Notes: generated from the letters alone by a model not told the origin. A stretch of DNA of 64,000 nt from Ceratopteris richardii (GCA_020310875.1 CM035435.1:68093955-68157954), one strand, 5' to 3'. Shown: positions 21,422 to 34,197, counted from the first letter of the stretch. Translations and numbers: made by a program.

Positions 21422-22516
21422 GCAAATCTAGCGATAGTGATCCCCCCTTGGGATAAAACAACCCAAGTAGCCAAGTACCACTCAAGTAGCGAAAGATGTT
21501 CTTAACTGCCTGCCAATGCTTGACACCTCGGCAATGCATAAACCTGCTGATATGTGAGATAGAAAACTGAATATCTGGACGAGTAATGCATAAGTAAATC
21601 AAGCATCCAACAACCTGCTGATAGAGGACAACATCAAATGCATCTCCAGCATCATGAAGACTCAATCGTAAACCTGTCTCCATAGGAGTGGCAATAGGCT
21701 TACAGTCTTCAAGGCCAAAATGCTGCAATAATGTGTCAATATATTTCGTTTGACACAAAGCCAATCCACCATCAACTTGCATAAAATGAATGCCCAAATA
21801 GTGATGCAAATGCCCCAAATCAGACATCTCAAATGAGGCATGCAAATCAGCCTTAAAATCAGCAATATGCTTCTCAATAGGACCAGTGAGCAGCATGTCA
21901 TCAACATAGACAACAATGATCAGAAGCACATCATTAGCACGCTTAACATATAAGGTGCTCTCAGTTGGACTGTTCACAAAACCATGTGCAATCAGATAGG
22001 CATGTATCTTCTCATACCAAGCTCGTGGTGCTTGCTTTAAACCATATAATGCCTTCTTTAACCTGCTAACTTGGTCTTCATGCCCTTTCTGCACAAAACC
22101 ACGGGGTTGAAAAACATACACTTCTCATGCAAGTCACCATTCAGAAATGCAGTAATCTCCAACTGATGTACATTCCAACCATGATGGGCTGCAAGTGCAC
22201 AGATGCTTCGAACAGTAGTCATACGACATGTGGGTGCAAAGGTCTCATCAAAATCAATGCCTCTTTCTTGTGCATAACCCTTTGCAACAAGCCTATCCTT
22301 ATACCTGTCAACTGTACCATCAGGTTTACGCTTCAGCTTGTATACCCACTTAGTACCAATGGCTTTCTTGCCAGAAGGCAAGTCACATAAAGACCAAGTA
22401 CCATTCTTCATTATAGCATCATATTCAGTTTGCATAGCTGCCATCCAATTTTCTAAATTTTGTGCTTCATCAAAAGAAACAGGCTCATTCTCATCATAGA
22501 GACTAGATGCACCCAT
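21336..22516 (-). pseudogene. Copia 1 reverse transcriptase
   Basis: Motifs in order: GTKWVYKLKRKPDGTVDRYK, GIDFDETFAPTCRMTTVRSI, LKKALYGLKQAPRAWYEKIH, IIVVYVDDMLLTGP with the YVDD catalytic motif, then the connection to RNase H with YLCITRPDIQFSISHISRFM. It is the best preserved RT in the window. Part of a broken element. Confidence 0.9.
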
Positions 22517-22655
22517 AGCATAGCAATCTTATGCAAAGGAGGCACTATGAGAGCCTGAACGAGTACGATATGCCAAAGGTGCATCTAATTTGCTGTCATG
22601 CAAAGTCTGCACCAACCATTTTGGCATAGTTTTTGCCTCCTCAATATCAACTCTC

Positions 22656-23656
22656 TCATGAACTTAGTGCATCATGTAAATCTGCATCAGAAATGGGATG
22701 ATCTGCATCATCACATGAAACCTGCAACGGTTGAGAAGTTGCCTCATTAGGACCAGCATTAGGCTGTCCACCTGTAAAAAGAGGCATCAAAGTATCATAC
22801 ATGTCTTTGGAGCTAACAGATGTCTCCTTAGTACATGAAAGCAATGGCTGAATAGCATCTTCCACAAAAACAACATCACGACTAACTAGAATGCGTTTAG
22901 TCCGTGGATGATACAGACGATAGCCTTTACTTTCAGAATTGTACCCAACAAAAATACATTTTACTTCCTTATCATCCAATTTTCTGTGATGTTGTTTAGG
23001 CACTAGTGCATATGCCAAACAACCAAAAACCCGCAGATGAGCAACAGATGGCTTGCGATCATGCCAAGCCTCATATGGAGTGATAGACTACAGCGCTTTA
23101 GTGGGACACTCTTAAGTACATATGCTGCACACATGACAGCCTCAAGCCAGAAACTATGTGGTAAAGCCTGACTCTTGACCATACACCTCGCCATCTCCAT
23201 GAGTGACCTGTTCTTCCGTTCAGCAACTCCATTCTGTTGAGGTGTATACGGCACTGTACACTGGTGTTTTATCCCACGTTCAGCCAAAAATGCATTAAAA
23301 TCAGAAGACATATATTCCCCCCCTCGATCAGAATGGAGGGTGCCCATTTTACATGCTGACAGATTTTCAGCCAAAACCAAAAATTGTTTGAAGCACAAAA
23401 ACACTTCGGACTTTGCCTTCAATGGATATAGCCATGCATGCCTTGAAAAATCATCAACGAAAGTCACGAAGTAAAGATAGTTTCCAAAAGAAGGTGTCTG
23501 CATAGGACCACATACATCACTATGTACAAGCTGCAATTTCTGCGTAGCCCAAACCGAACCATCTTTTGGAAAGGAGGAACGCTGCATTTTGCCCAAAATA
23601 AAGCCTTCACATACATGTTTTCCAGGTGCCTCAAGCTTGGGCAAAGAAGACACCAT
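22656..23656 (-). pseudogene. Copia 1 integrase
   Basis: LQLVHSDVCGPMQTPSFG, YFVTFVDDFSRHAWLYPLKA and HSDRGGEYMSSDFNAFLAER (catalytic core), then YTPQQNGVAERKNRSLMEMA, precede the usual linker with CIFVGYNSESKGYRLYHP. Part of a broken element. Confidence 0.9.
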
Positions 23657-23665
23657 ATCAGATTT

Positions 23666-24160
23666 CTACAGGTGTAGCAAACTAGCAAAATTCAGATGAC
23701 CAAAGTGTGCATGCCAAAGCTTTGCATCTGACATAGCCTGAGAATCATGAATTGCACATGCCAAATCATTCACAGATCTTTCATAGTATATGAGCTTATA
23801 CAGCCCACGACATAAAATGCCAGAAGCAATAATAACATCGCCATTAGACAGATCATGAACTGTACATCTGTCATCAACAAATTTCACAACCAAGCCAATC
23901 TTGGCTAATGCAGAAACTGATAACAGATTCTTCTTGATCCCTGGCACAAATGAAGCATCTGACAAGGTGAAAGAACTACCATCAGCAGTAGTCAGAATGA
24001 TCTTACTAACTCCCATAACAGGATAAGAGGAGTTGTTGGTGCATGTGATAGTATTCCCTGTAGGGGCAGGCTTGAGTGAAGAGAAGAAACTGCGCTGCGA
24101 GGTAATATGTTTGGTCGCCCCACTGTCAAAGTACCAAACATCTGAGTCCACTGCAGACAT
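23666..24160 (-). pseudogene. Copia 1 protease and pre-integrase zinc domain
   Basis: VWYFDSGATKHIT is the Copia protease active-site motif, followed by KKNLLSVSALAKIGL. The frame ends with the zinc domain start LWHAHFGHLNFASLLHL. Part of a broken element. Confidence 0.9.
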
Positions 24161-24190
24161 GCACTGCTCATGAGAAGATGGGCCAAAACT

Positions 24191-25117
24191 TCAAACAGTA
24201 GTAAACGCCCATTCTTCTTCTTGCACAAGATTAGCAGACTCTGTTTTTGGTGTAGAGGCTTCTGCACTAACCATTCTAGCCTCCTTTTTCTTTGCCTCTT
24301 TTGCAACCAATTTTGGACAATTCTTTATGATATGATCATTCCCTTTACAGTACTTGCAAAACAATTTCTGCTTTTCTGATTTCTTCTCATCTTTATCCTG
24401 GTTCTTCAAATGTGCAACATTTGTAGATTTCTGCTTACTAGTAGAAGACCTCCATTTTCCTTTACCCTTCTGACTAGCCAGGAAAGCTTGATCTGCAACA
24501 CGCATAATGGACCTATTCTGCCTGGACTGATCTTCTTGTAACAGAACAGAGACTAACTCCTCAAATGACAAGGCATTTGGATTGCCTTTCATCATCAATC
24601 GAAGAGTAGAAGCAAAACTCTGATATGAATCAGGAAGACCATTCAGAACGATCTGCACAAGTGAGCTATCTCGTATAACCTCATCAGCAGAAATCAATTG
24701 TGCCTTCAAGTCTTTGATCTTTGTTAGAAAACTGTCCATAGAATCTCCTTCATTCATGTGCTCACTCTCCAACTGTTTTCGGAGGTAAGCAACACGAGCC
24801 TCATTCCTAACCTGGTACAATGTGGTAAGTGTATCCCAAGCATCCTTTGCTGTTCTGCAAGAGCGAATGTGAGGAATAATAGCACATTTGATAGACAAAG
24901 CTATCAATGCATGTGCTTGAGCATCTCTGCCATCCCAACGAATTTGCTCTGCAGTAGGTGCAATAGAAACAGCAGCACGAAGAGGAATCTGCAGAATATC
25001 ATCTTTGACAGCATCTCCGTCAGCTTCAGCACCTCTATTTGCAGTACCTGTAGTCACAGGTGTAACAGGATGTCTTTCAACACCCTGCACAATGTTCCAC
25101 ATTCCTTTTGCAACCAA
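24191..25117 (-). pseudogene. Copia 1 gag (308 aa frame)
   Basis: A gag polyprotein of the Copia type: ALIALSIKCAIIPHIRSCRT, AWDTLTTLYQVRNEARVAYL and QIVLNGLPDSYQSFASTLRL form the capsid-like domain, followed by a CCHC zinc knuckle CKYCKGNDHIIKNCP near residues 255-268. The frame is open over its length although the element as a whole is broken. Confidence 0.9.
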
Positions 25118-25556
25118 TACATGTCACATCATATAAGCCCATAATGGGTAGTTGGTATCATCCAACTTATCCTCAACAGCCAACATACAGAATACATCAC
25201 TGCTTTTAGCCATGGCCGGTGACTAAAATACCTTGATGCAGAAAATTGACTGTATCTCAAAAAGTTGAACGGAACTGCCCAGACGAGTCCTGCTAAACCT
25301 GTAGCAGACTTCGAGACGCTTATACTGGCGAATCAAAACAGGTATATACCTTTGGCACAAAAAGATGAAATAGCCTGCACAAGCGCTGTGATGGTGCATT
25401 TGGAGGCCGAAACGAGCTCAGATCGCGATTTTGGCACCACAGAGCGAAGCGGTTTTGATCTCTGAAACACCTTGAGTATGATCACCAAATTTCGTGTGAA
25501 TCTGAGACTGCAATCGGAGGAGTGTCAACAACGCCCTAGATGAAGCGGTGACCTGC

Positions 25557-25568
25557 TCTGATACCAAT
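25557..25568 (-). other. Copia 1 primer-binding site
   Basis: On the minus strand TGGTATCAGAGC follows the 5' LTR directly; it is complementary to the 3' end of plant initiator tRNA-Met. Confidence 0.9.
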
Positions 25569-25797
25569 TGTTGGAGTTAGACATCTGCTTAAGCACGCTA
25601 ACAACACAAGGAAGAAGAAGAAGCTTGGAGCACAACACACAAGACTGAATGTATTACTATAGAATGTACAAAGATAAGTAGCCCATTAGGGCAATAGGCG
25701 TATATACAAGTCGGGAGAGAAAACCTCCTAAAGAGGGAAAAAAGTGCCCTGGCAGTCCTAGGGTGTTCACACACATCACTACCTAAATATATCAACA
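25569..25797 (-). repeat. Copia 1 5' LTR
   Basis: 229 bp; partner of 20691-20921. Confidence 0.9.
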
Positions 25798-25802
25798 GAA
25801 AG

Positions 25803-26015
25803 ACACTTACCTATCACGACCGATAGGACCCAATGACACAAAGTCATCTATCATGATAGACAAAAGGCCATGACAAACAACAAACAACATTTATCATGAT
25901 AGGCACCATCTATCGCAATAGACACCCATCTATTGCGACAAATAGCCACACATGATAGAGACCGTCTATCACAATAGATAGTCTATGGCGATAGACACCA
26001 TCTATCACGGTAGAG
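25803..26015. repeat. Leader array of TATCATGATA-like palindromes, right part
   Basis: About ten more motifs (TCTATCATGATAGAC, TTTATCATGATAGG, TATCGCAATAGACA, TATCACAATAGATA, TATCACGGTAGA) continue the array from 20690 across Copia 1. From 26016 to 26884 the leader shows no further motif and no coding signal. Confidence 0.9.
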
Positions 26016-26884
26016 AGCCAATTTCAGCCAAAAATTAAGGCTTTATATTTTTTTGCTATTTTGAAGGTAATTTTGGAAATTGTTTCAGGAAAATGAGGTG
26101 TCTTGGAGCCCCAGAGAGATTTTGTTTGTTTGTTTGACCCCCAAGAGCCTGAAATAATATAACTTTTTCATACAAAATCCCTTTTTTGAGCTCTAGAGTC
26201 CTTCAAAAGCTTGTTTCAAGTTCCACATGACCTCACTTATTTTTTTAAAAAATAGTGTGTTGAGTTTTAGATAGGATAATTTGAAGTTGAATCACAAGTG
26301 GGATTAGGAAGCCAAGGGATCTCCAAAGGGTTTTCCATCAATACAAAAGGGGGAAAAAAGGGTCTTTAGAAAATGCCTAAATCAAAATTTTCTTTCAATT
26401 GAAGTTAAACATTGAGCTAAAATTGGAACTTTTATAGGTCCATTAAGAGCTCTTGGAGAGGCTAACGCCAGTGCAAGGGTGTGCAAGCTTGGGATCACAT
26501 GTTGTGAGCTTTCAAGTGCAATCAAGGGAGAAATGACTTGAGGTTGGAAGCATTCTTAACACCCTCAATCAATTCTTAGCTTAGGCTAAGCACATATATT
26601 GGTGTTAACCGATTCGAGTGATGATAAGCATGACATAAATACAAAGAACCCTAATTGATCAAGTGCAAATATAGTTAAGATAGTGTTGCAACAAAACCTA
26701 AGGGAAAAGAATATAAATTTCTCAACAAAAATTTCAAGTGTGATAATAACTCCAATATTCCTTATGATGCAAATTAGTTGACAAGAAGTGACACTCCAAG
26801 TAAAATAAGAAGAACAAGTGATTAATACAAAAGGACATTGCAATGCAGTTGCACTCAAGAAATCGAGATTAATTGATAAGTCTT

Positions 26885-27837
26885 ATGAACCTTAGATCAG
26901 GTAGACATCTAGGCCATGATAGACAAAGCACTAGATCTTCTGAGGTTACTGTCAACCATACAACTAGGTTATGGGCTCAACAACTTAATGATTATCCCTA
27001 CGTGCTGAGTTCAGAGACAAGTGACTCAAATATGTCAGATAGCATGGAGAGACTAGTAGGCAGTTTTGGTGTTGCATACCTAGAGAAGCCAAAAGGGCCA
27101 TCTAAGACTCAATTGGAGTATACTAGGACCAACTGATTAGGTGCTTTCATCTATGAGGATGGCCTCATAAGGTATGTTGTTCAACTTAGGAATCCAAATC
27201 AGCCAATTGGACTTGAACACCTAGTGGTCAAGTAACACTGGTAAAGAGGGAACCATGTATGTGGTCACGAGCTTACCCGATAGAAGTGATGAATTTGGAT
27301 TTGTGATTCTAGAAAACAATCTTGAAGACCTAGAATAAGGAGCCCTAGGAGGAGAGCCTAGGACCCTTAGAGGTGAATCATTATTGACTAGAGTAATCAC
27401 CTCAGAGTGGATTCCCCAAGATAACAAGGGCACAAACTTACACTTGAACAGAGAAATAGATGAGGCATTCTGGAGATATAAACCTGACCAACCTAACAAA
27501 GTTGGGACAATCACCATATATGAATTTTAAGATCCTAATACACTAGGAAAGGTGGTCTACTTAGACAACACCTCAGAGAGGGTGTTTGTGGTATCAGCGC
27601 ATGGTAGGCACACCTACACTTGGAAGGGTGAATTTGTTTTTCCTCGACCAAGATCAAATGTCTCTTTTGGAAACTAAGGAGTTGGGACATCCCAAGCTCA
27701 TGGAACTCTAAAGGACAAGAGTAGAGATAGAGCTGAAGTCAGTTTTGCACTTGGAAGAGAAAGAACCGAAGCAAAAATGGGTAGAATGGATAATGAGAGG
27801 CATAAAGGCTCAAGACTTCAAAGAGGCATGGGCAAGT
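26885..27837 (+). pseudogene. Copy B gag, amino-terminal part
   Basis: It starts MNLRSGRHL, matching MNLRSGRVL of Y2 at 59998. Downstream blocks such as TIYEF and VVYLDN follow the order of the Y2 gag amino-terminal region (TLYEL, LTYLDK). This match ties families X and Y together. Many breaks. Copia 2 is inserted at its end. Confidence 0.75.
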
Positions 27838-28890
27838 TGTTGGAGAAGATGGTGAATAATCACAAGAGATGAGTTGGCTAAAACCTGCTTTACACCTACT
27901 ATAAGTGATGGCTAGAGAGTGTTGTGGGCCTCTTTAGCTAGCTAATAAGCATAAATGATCATATATGTTGCTTGGTAGATGATGTACAAATGATAGGATC
28001 ACAACAGATAGGTAGGCATATGATCTAATGCATAAGACTTGCTATTTTGGTTTAGACACCTGCTCACTATTTTACTCAATTCTCTGAGTGTAGCAGCAAT
28101 TAGTAAAATTACTTTTGGGGAACTTCAAGTAGCTTAACAAGCTACCATTCATGAGTGGAATCATCTAAAATGATAAACTATATGCAGAGAATTATGTTTA
28201 ACAAGTTGAGCATACACCTTGACTTTTACGGGCCTTGATGGTCACAGACCAGTGAGCAATGTTTGATTAATAACTGATGATCGAGTGAACCATTATAGAT
28301 GAAACTTTGTACGAGCAAAGTAGACAGTATGTTGAAGATGTCATGCTTTAAATCATGCAAAATCATGCAGTATACAGTAAGAAGCATCTCTGACAAATTC
28401 ACTGTTCTGATGGAGTGTGACAGAGATATGAGAGTAGGAAGCAATGAACATGTATTGAGTAAATCACTTAAAATTACAAAGTCATTGGCAATAAGGCATT
28501 GCTCAATGACTGTAGAATGATTGAGCTATAGTATGAGCTCCTCTTAATGAAGGTACATGGAAAATGATCTCTGAACCTCGAGATGAATGTGGGATTTTCT
28601 TCTCATGTTTTATAGTTTTTTGTTGAAACCAAATATTTGAATTTGAATTCAAATCTCCACCTAAAAGTAATCCTAAAGTATAGAAGTGATTCTCTCTTGT
28701 CTTCAACTATCGACTGATACAAGATAGATGCAACCTAACTCCTCATGGTTTTATTGACCTTTTACAATGGGTAATTAAACTCAAAGTTACAAGAGCTTGT
28801 ACATATGAAGCTTCTCAAGTGATATGCCAAAAAATCAAGCTTATGTGTATTCATCAAGTATGTAGGCTTGGGCTTAATTGCACCAACAGC
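27838..28890 (-). repeat. Copia 2 3' LTR
   Basis: About 1053 bp, TGTTGGAGAAG to GCACCAACA, matching 33144-34192. Confidence 0.85.
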
Positions 28891-28918
28891 TCCCCCTCAA
28901 GACTAACATGCTTGATCT

Positions 28919-29692
28919 TCATTGCTCCTTGATCTCTTGCAGCCCAATCATCAGTTTGAACTTGTTCATCTTTGTTCCATCCAATGCTTTGGTGAGTAAA
29001 TCTGCACATTGCAAATGAGTTGATACATAGGATAATTGAATATCCTTGCTAAGCCATTTCTCTCTAACATAATGATAGTGCACTTCACTATGTTTAGTCC
29101 TAGCATGGTACATAGGATTAACAGCCAAATGAAGTGAACTAGTATTATCTCCAAACATAATTGGAGTGTAGGAATGTATCTCCAAATCTCCATACAATTG
29201 CTTAAGCCACATAGCTTCCTGAGTTGCATTAGCCAGGCCTCTATACTTTGCTTCTATGGAAGATAAGGCCATAATTGGTTGCTTCTTGGATGACCATGAT
29301 ACAAGTTTTGAACCTGCAAAAGATAGGTACCCTGAAGTGCTCCTCCTATCATCCTTGGAGCCAACCCAATTTGCATCAGAATATAACTTTATATCTATGT
29401 CAGAAGTGAAGGAATATAATAATCCCTCATTCATTGTACTCTTTATGTACTTACACACTCTCTTTGTAGCTTCCATGTGTGGCTTGCTTGGTACATGCAT
29501 GAATTGACTCAATGTACTCACAACATATGCAATATCCACTCTTGTCAAAGTAGCATAATTAACACTACCCACAAGTTGTTGATACCCTGTAATGTCATCA
29601 AGTGGTTCACCTTCATGTGACCTTAGCTTATGATTGATCTCCATGGGAGTACGTGCAACTTGAGTATTCTCCATCTTAAACTTTACCAACAT
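28919..29692 (-). pseudogene. Copia 2 RNase H and RT connection (257 aa frame)
   Basis: YSDANWVGSKDDRRSTSGYL, YRGLANATQEAMWLKQLYGD, FGDNTSSLHLAVNPMYHART and KHSEVHYHYVREKWL are standard Copia RNase H motifs. The amino-terminal part holds the RT connection (YATLTRVDIAYVVSTLSQFM). Part of a broken element. Confidence 0.9.
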
Positions 29693-29733
29693 ATCATTTA
29701 TGTACTTCCTTTGTATGATGAATATACTTGAAT

Positions 29734-30453
29734 CTATAACACAAGTTCTAAGACAAGGAAATAGGTTAACAACCTTAGATCACTGATTTTGAATTCCTTC
29801 ATCAGTTGAGCCTTGACCTGCTTGATACCATCAGAATCATTACCTGTAATATCATCTACATAGACACACAAGTAGATGACCTCTGATTTATTCTTCTTCA
29901 CAAATAAAGAAGAGTCTACCTTGCTTGCTACAAAGCCTTGATCCTGCAAATAGGTAACATGTCTATGGTTCCAAGCTCTAGGAGCTTGCTTGAGACCATA
30001 GAGTGCTTTTCTAAGCTTGCATACATATCTTGCTTTCTCCTCATCTTCAAAACCTGGTGGTTGTGCCATATATACTTCTTCTGATATCCAACCATTTAAA
30101 AATGCATTCTTGACATCTAACTAACATAAATTCAAAATTTTTGATGCAGTAAGACTTACCAATACCCTGACTATTAGCATCTTTGCCACAGGTGAAAATG
30201 TTTCTTCATAGTCTACTCCATGTGTTTGGGCAAATCCCTTTGCCACTAGTCTTGCCTTGTACCTGTTTATAGAACCATTAGAGTTCTTTTTAACTTTATA
30301 TATCCACCTTGAATCAATTACCTTCATATCTCGTTTCTTAGGAACTAGGTCCCAAGTGTGGTTTTCCTGCAATGCTTCCACTTCCTCCTGCATGGCTTCT
30401 ATCCACTCTTTCTTCTTCTTAGCCTCTTCAAATGAAGAAGGCTCCTCTATCAT
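29734..30453 (-). pseudogene. Copia 2 reverse transcriptase
   Basis: IDSRWIYKVKKNSNGSINRY, KGFAQTHGVDYEETFSPVAK, LRKALYGLKQAPRAWNHRHV and YLCVYVDDITG (YVDD) appear in order over two adjoining stretches. Part of a broken element. Confidence 0.9.
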
Positions 30454-30580
30454 TGAATCTTTAATGATATATACAAAGTGCTTTGTGACTAACGATGTAT
30501 CATATCCATACCTTAGGCTTCTTACTTTCTCTTTGCAATCTCTTGAAAGCTTGATTGGAAGACTCAGTTAGATCCTCTAA

Positions 30581-31995
30581 TTACTTGTATTCGAACTTTC
30601 CTCTTGACTTCCAAGCTTTGAAGTCAATATGCTCTTCATCTTCTAAGTTGATGTCCTCTGCTTGGTGTTGGTCTTCTTGAATTAGGGTTGGAAAATCAGT
30701 TTCCAAATCATATGGTAATTTGACTTTCCTCCAATCATCTTCAAACCAAGAATTATTCTCATCAAATACTACATCCCCACTAACTATGAATGCCTTGTTA
30801 GTGGGATTATAAAGTCTATATCCCTTTTGATTCTGATCATACCCAATAAATATGCATTTCTCGGCCTTAGGGTCAAGTTTCCCTCTGATTTGTGATGGGA
30901 TATGTGCATAGGCAATGCACCCAAATATCTTGCAATGATCCAATAAGGTTCTCATGCCATTTCAAGCTTCATATGATGTCATACCTTCCAATGACTTGGA
31001 TGAAAGCCTATTAACCAAATAGGTAGCTGTAGAAACAGCCTCTACCCATAAATAATTAGGTAATATTTTCTCATTTAACATAGACCTAGTTGCCTCAACA
31101 ATTAACCTGTTCCTTCTCTCTGTCACTCCATTCAATTAAGGGGTATACCTGGTTGTTACTTCCCTTTTTATGCCTTTTCCTTGTAGAAATAGATCAAAAT
31201 CATCTGAAAAGCACTCACCACCTCCATCAGACCTGATTCTCTTCAAGCTCCTTCTTGTTTGGTTGTCAACTAGTGCCAAATACTTCTCGAAACATGAAAA
31301 CACCTCATCCTTATGCTTCATAAAATAGAGAATTGTCCACCTACTATAATCATCAATAAAAGAAACATAGTACCTTGAACCTGAGATGGATGGATCTTTG
31401 CTAGGACCCCACACATCAGTGTGTACAAGCTCCAAATAATCTTCATGGATGTATCCTTTCGAGTTGAATGGTTGCCTATGAGCTTTGCCAAATTGCCAAT
31501 TAGCTCCACATTTGTAAATCATGTGCTGCTTGGTAACATTGGGAATGCCAAGCGCACTTCGATCCCTGCAAATTTTCTTTAGAGTTCTCTCTCCTATGTG
31601 TCCTAGCCTCTTGTGCCATATTTCCAACTCAGATAGGGTTTGGTCTCTATAACTGAATAGTGCTATGTTCCTTGTGTCTTCAATTTCAAAAGTAAACATC
31701 TAACTGACTTCTTACCTTTGGCTATCCTTTTGAATCCTTGTTGGGGGTCTTCCATACATGCTTGATGCTTAGTCAACCTAGACTGTAGACCTTTTTCTAC
31801 TATCTGCCCAACACTAATTAGATTTTTTGTTATGGTAGGAATATATAGAACTTTGCTCAGAGGGTTCATACTACCATGAGATGTCTTAACATTTCCGATT
31901 TTCTTGATTGAATGTTTAGAGTCATCACCTGTTTGTACCTCATGCTTACCATTTGGTTCTTCAAGATCAGATAAGAGTGCTACATTCCCTACCAC
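30581..31995 (-). pseudogene. Copia 2 protease end, zinc domain and integrase
   Basis: IPTITKNLISVGQIVEKGLQ (protease end), IWHKRLGHIGERTLKKICRD (zinc domain), LVHTDVWGPSKDPSISGSRY, YYVSFIDDYSRWTILYFMKH and RSDGGGECFSDDFDLFLQGK (core), then the linker with CIFIGYDQNQKGYRLYNPTN, lie in order. Part of a broken element. Confidence 0.9.
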
Positions 31996-32062
31996 ATGAT
32001 TGGAACAACCTGAGTAAATGTAAAAAGGTGCTCATCATCTTTACCTTGCTTGGATGTCATGT

Positions 32063-33116
32063 TCATGATGAGCAGAGAGTCTTCTTGATCTTCAGTGTAG
32101 TTGTTGAAGTCCCTTCTTCCTCTAAAGCCTCCTTGATAGTTTTTGTTGTTGTAGCCTTGATTGTAGTTATGATTGTAGTTGCCTCTACCATTGTTGTACC
32201 TGCCTCTAGTTTGTCCATAGCTTCCTCTATGGAAGCCTCTTCCCCTTTGGTTCCTTGTATTTTTGTAGCATTCTTTAGTAGTGTGGTTGTTGAGACCAAA
32301 TATGTTGCATGGTGAGTTTTTGTAGGGTCTCCCCCTACCATGCTTACCTCCTCTACCCCTACCTCTAGCACCTCTTCCTCTTCCTGCATAATTGGCTTGA
32401 GAGGTACTAGCCTCTTCATCCTATTTCTTATTTTCACCTTTATCCTTAGATTTATTCTTATCTGTATAAAGGGCAGAAGATTGGTTACCTCTTGAATTAT
32501 CACCATTTCTGTTGAGTTTTGCTTCATGGGTGAAGAGTTGTCCCATCAAATTGTTGAGATCAGGTATCCGCATATCCATGTACAGATCCATTGTAGTGGT
32601 GAAGGATTCCCACTTGTCATCAACTTTAATTCCATTGATGATCTGCCTCAATATATGATCTTCCTCTATCTCTTCTCCAATGCTTGCAAGTTGTTGTGCA
32701 ACATCCTTCATTTTGGTTACATAGTCAGCAACTCCTTGCTTTGATTGCTTCTTGAGAGTTGTGAATTCCACCCACAACTGATTCTTCATTGCTCTTGTGT
32801 TGGAGGAGAAGTATGATGAAAGCACTTCCCAAGTCTCTTGGGAGGTCTTAAAATTTCTAACATGTGGTAACAAGAAACTAGAGATTGAGTTTAGTAAGTA
32901 TGACCTTGCAAGAGCATCCTTTGCACACCATGTGGTTAGCCTCTCTTGCTCTTCCCTTGTTGGTTGATTCTTGCTCCTGAAGATTTGCATGTCTTCATCT
33001 CCTGAGATGTATCCAGATAAGCTTCTCCCTTGAAGGTATGCTTGCATCCTTAGGGACCATGCTGAGTAGTTGTTCCTATCCAATTTTTCTATGAAGTATG
33101 GAAATCCATCTCCCAT
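32063..33116 (-). pseudogene. Copia 2 gag
   Basis: The frame starts MGDGFPYFIEKLDRNNYSAW and contains LNSISSFLLPHVRNFKTSQE, AMKNQLWVEFTTLKKQSKQG and ILRQIINGIKVDDKWESFTT, the plant Copia gag pattern. A basic Arg/Gly-rich region follows toward 32063. Part of a broken element. Confidence 0.85.
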
Positions 33117-33143
33117 CTTGATTGTGCTTGCTCTGACACCACT

Positions 33144-34192
33144 ATTGGAGGAGATGGTAGATAATCACAAGAGATGAGTTGGTGCAGCTAAAACTTACTT
33201 CACGCCTGCTATAAGTGATGTCTGGAGAGTGTTGTGGGCCTCTTTAGCTAGCGAATAAGCATAAATGATCATATCTATTGCTTGAAAGATGATGAAAAAA
33301 TGATAGGATCAAAATAGATAGGTAGGCATATGATCTAATGCACAAAACTTGCTATTTTGGTTGAGACACCTGCTCACTGTTTTACTCAATTCTCTGAGTG
33401 CAGCAATAATTAGTAAAATTCCTTTTGGGGAACTTCAATTAGCTTAAAAAGCTACCATTCATGAGTGGAATCATCTAAAATGATAAACGAGAATTATGTT
33501 TAACAAGTTGAGCATACACCCGAACTTTTATGGGCCTTGACAATCACAGACCAATGAGCAATGTTTGAATAATAACTGACAATCGAGTGATCCATTCTAG
33601 ATGAATCTTTGTAGGAGTAAAGTAGATAGTATGTTGAAGATGTCATGCTTTAAATCATTCAAAATGATGCAGTATGCAGTGAGAACCAGCTCAAATAAAT
33701 TCACTGTTCTAATGGAGTGTGGCAGAGATATGAGAGTAGGAAGTAATGAACATGTATTGACTAAATCATGTAAAATTACAAATTCATTGGCAATAAGGCA
33801 TTGCTCAATGAGTGTAGAATGAGTAAGCTATAGTATGAGCTCCTCTTCACAATGAAGGTACATGGAAAATGATCTCTGAACCTCGAGATGCACACTGGAT
33901 TTTCTTCTCATGTTTTATAGTTTTTTGTTGGAGCCAAATATTTGAATTTGAATTCAAATCTCCACCTAAAAGTATCCTAAAGTATAGGATTGATTCTCTA
34001 TTGTGTTCAACTACCAAATGATACGAGATAGATGTTTCCTAACTCCTCATGGGTTTATTGACCTTTTACAATGGGTAATTAAACTCAAAGCTACAAGAGG
34101 TTGTACATATGAAGCTTCTCAAGTGATATGCTAATAAATCAAGATTATGTGTATTCATCAAGTATGTAAGCTTGGGCTTAGTTACACCAACA
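33144..34192 (-). repeat. Copia 2 5' LTR
   Basis: About 1049 bp; partner of 27838-28890, ending TTACACCAACA before the CAAGT duplication. Confidence 0.85.
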
Positions 34193-34197
34193 CAAGT

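Larger units (their letters stand above)
20691..25797 (-). mobile_element. Copia 1, nearly complete, minus strand
   Basis: The LTRs are 20691-20921 and 25569-25797 (231 and 229 bp, roughly 7% apart by eye), both TGTTGGAG to ATCAACA, flanked by the duplication GAAAG (20686-20690 and 25798-25802). The initiator tRNA-Met primer site TGGTATCAGAGC (minus, 25557-25568) and the polypurine complement at 20922-20935 are in place. Gag, protease, integrase, RT and RNase H are all recognisable in order. About half a dozen breaks. It sits inside the leader array of copy B. Confidence 0.9.
27838..34192 (-). mobile_element. Copia 2, nearly complete, minus strand
   Basis: The LTRs are 27838-28890 and about 33144-34192, roughly 8% apart where compared by eye, flanked by the duplication CAAGT (27833-27837 and 34193-34197). 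The primer site TGGTGTCAGAGC is on the minus strand at about 33130-33142 and the polypurine complement GCTCCCCCTCAAG at 28891. All Copia domains are recognisable. About six to eight breaks. It is inserted in gag of copy B. Confidence 0.9.

Noticed and set aside
33601-33822. Repeated 73-codon frame also seen at 28299-28520
   Set aside because: Both lie at the same place in the two LTRs of Copia 2; no coding support beyond being LTR sequence.
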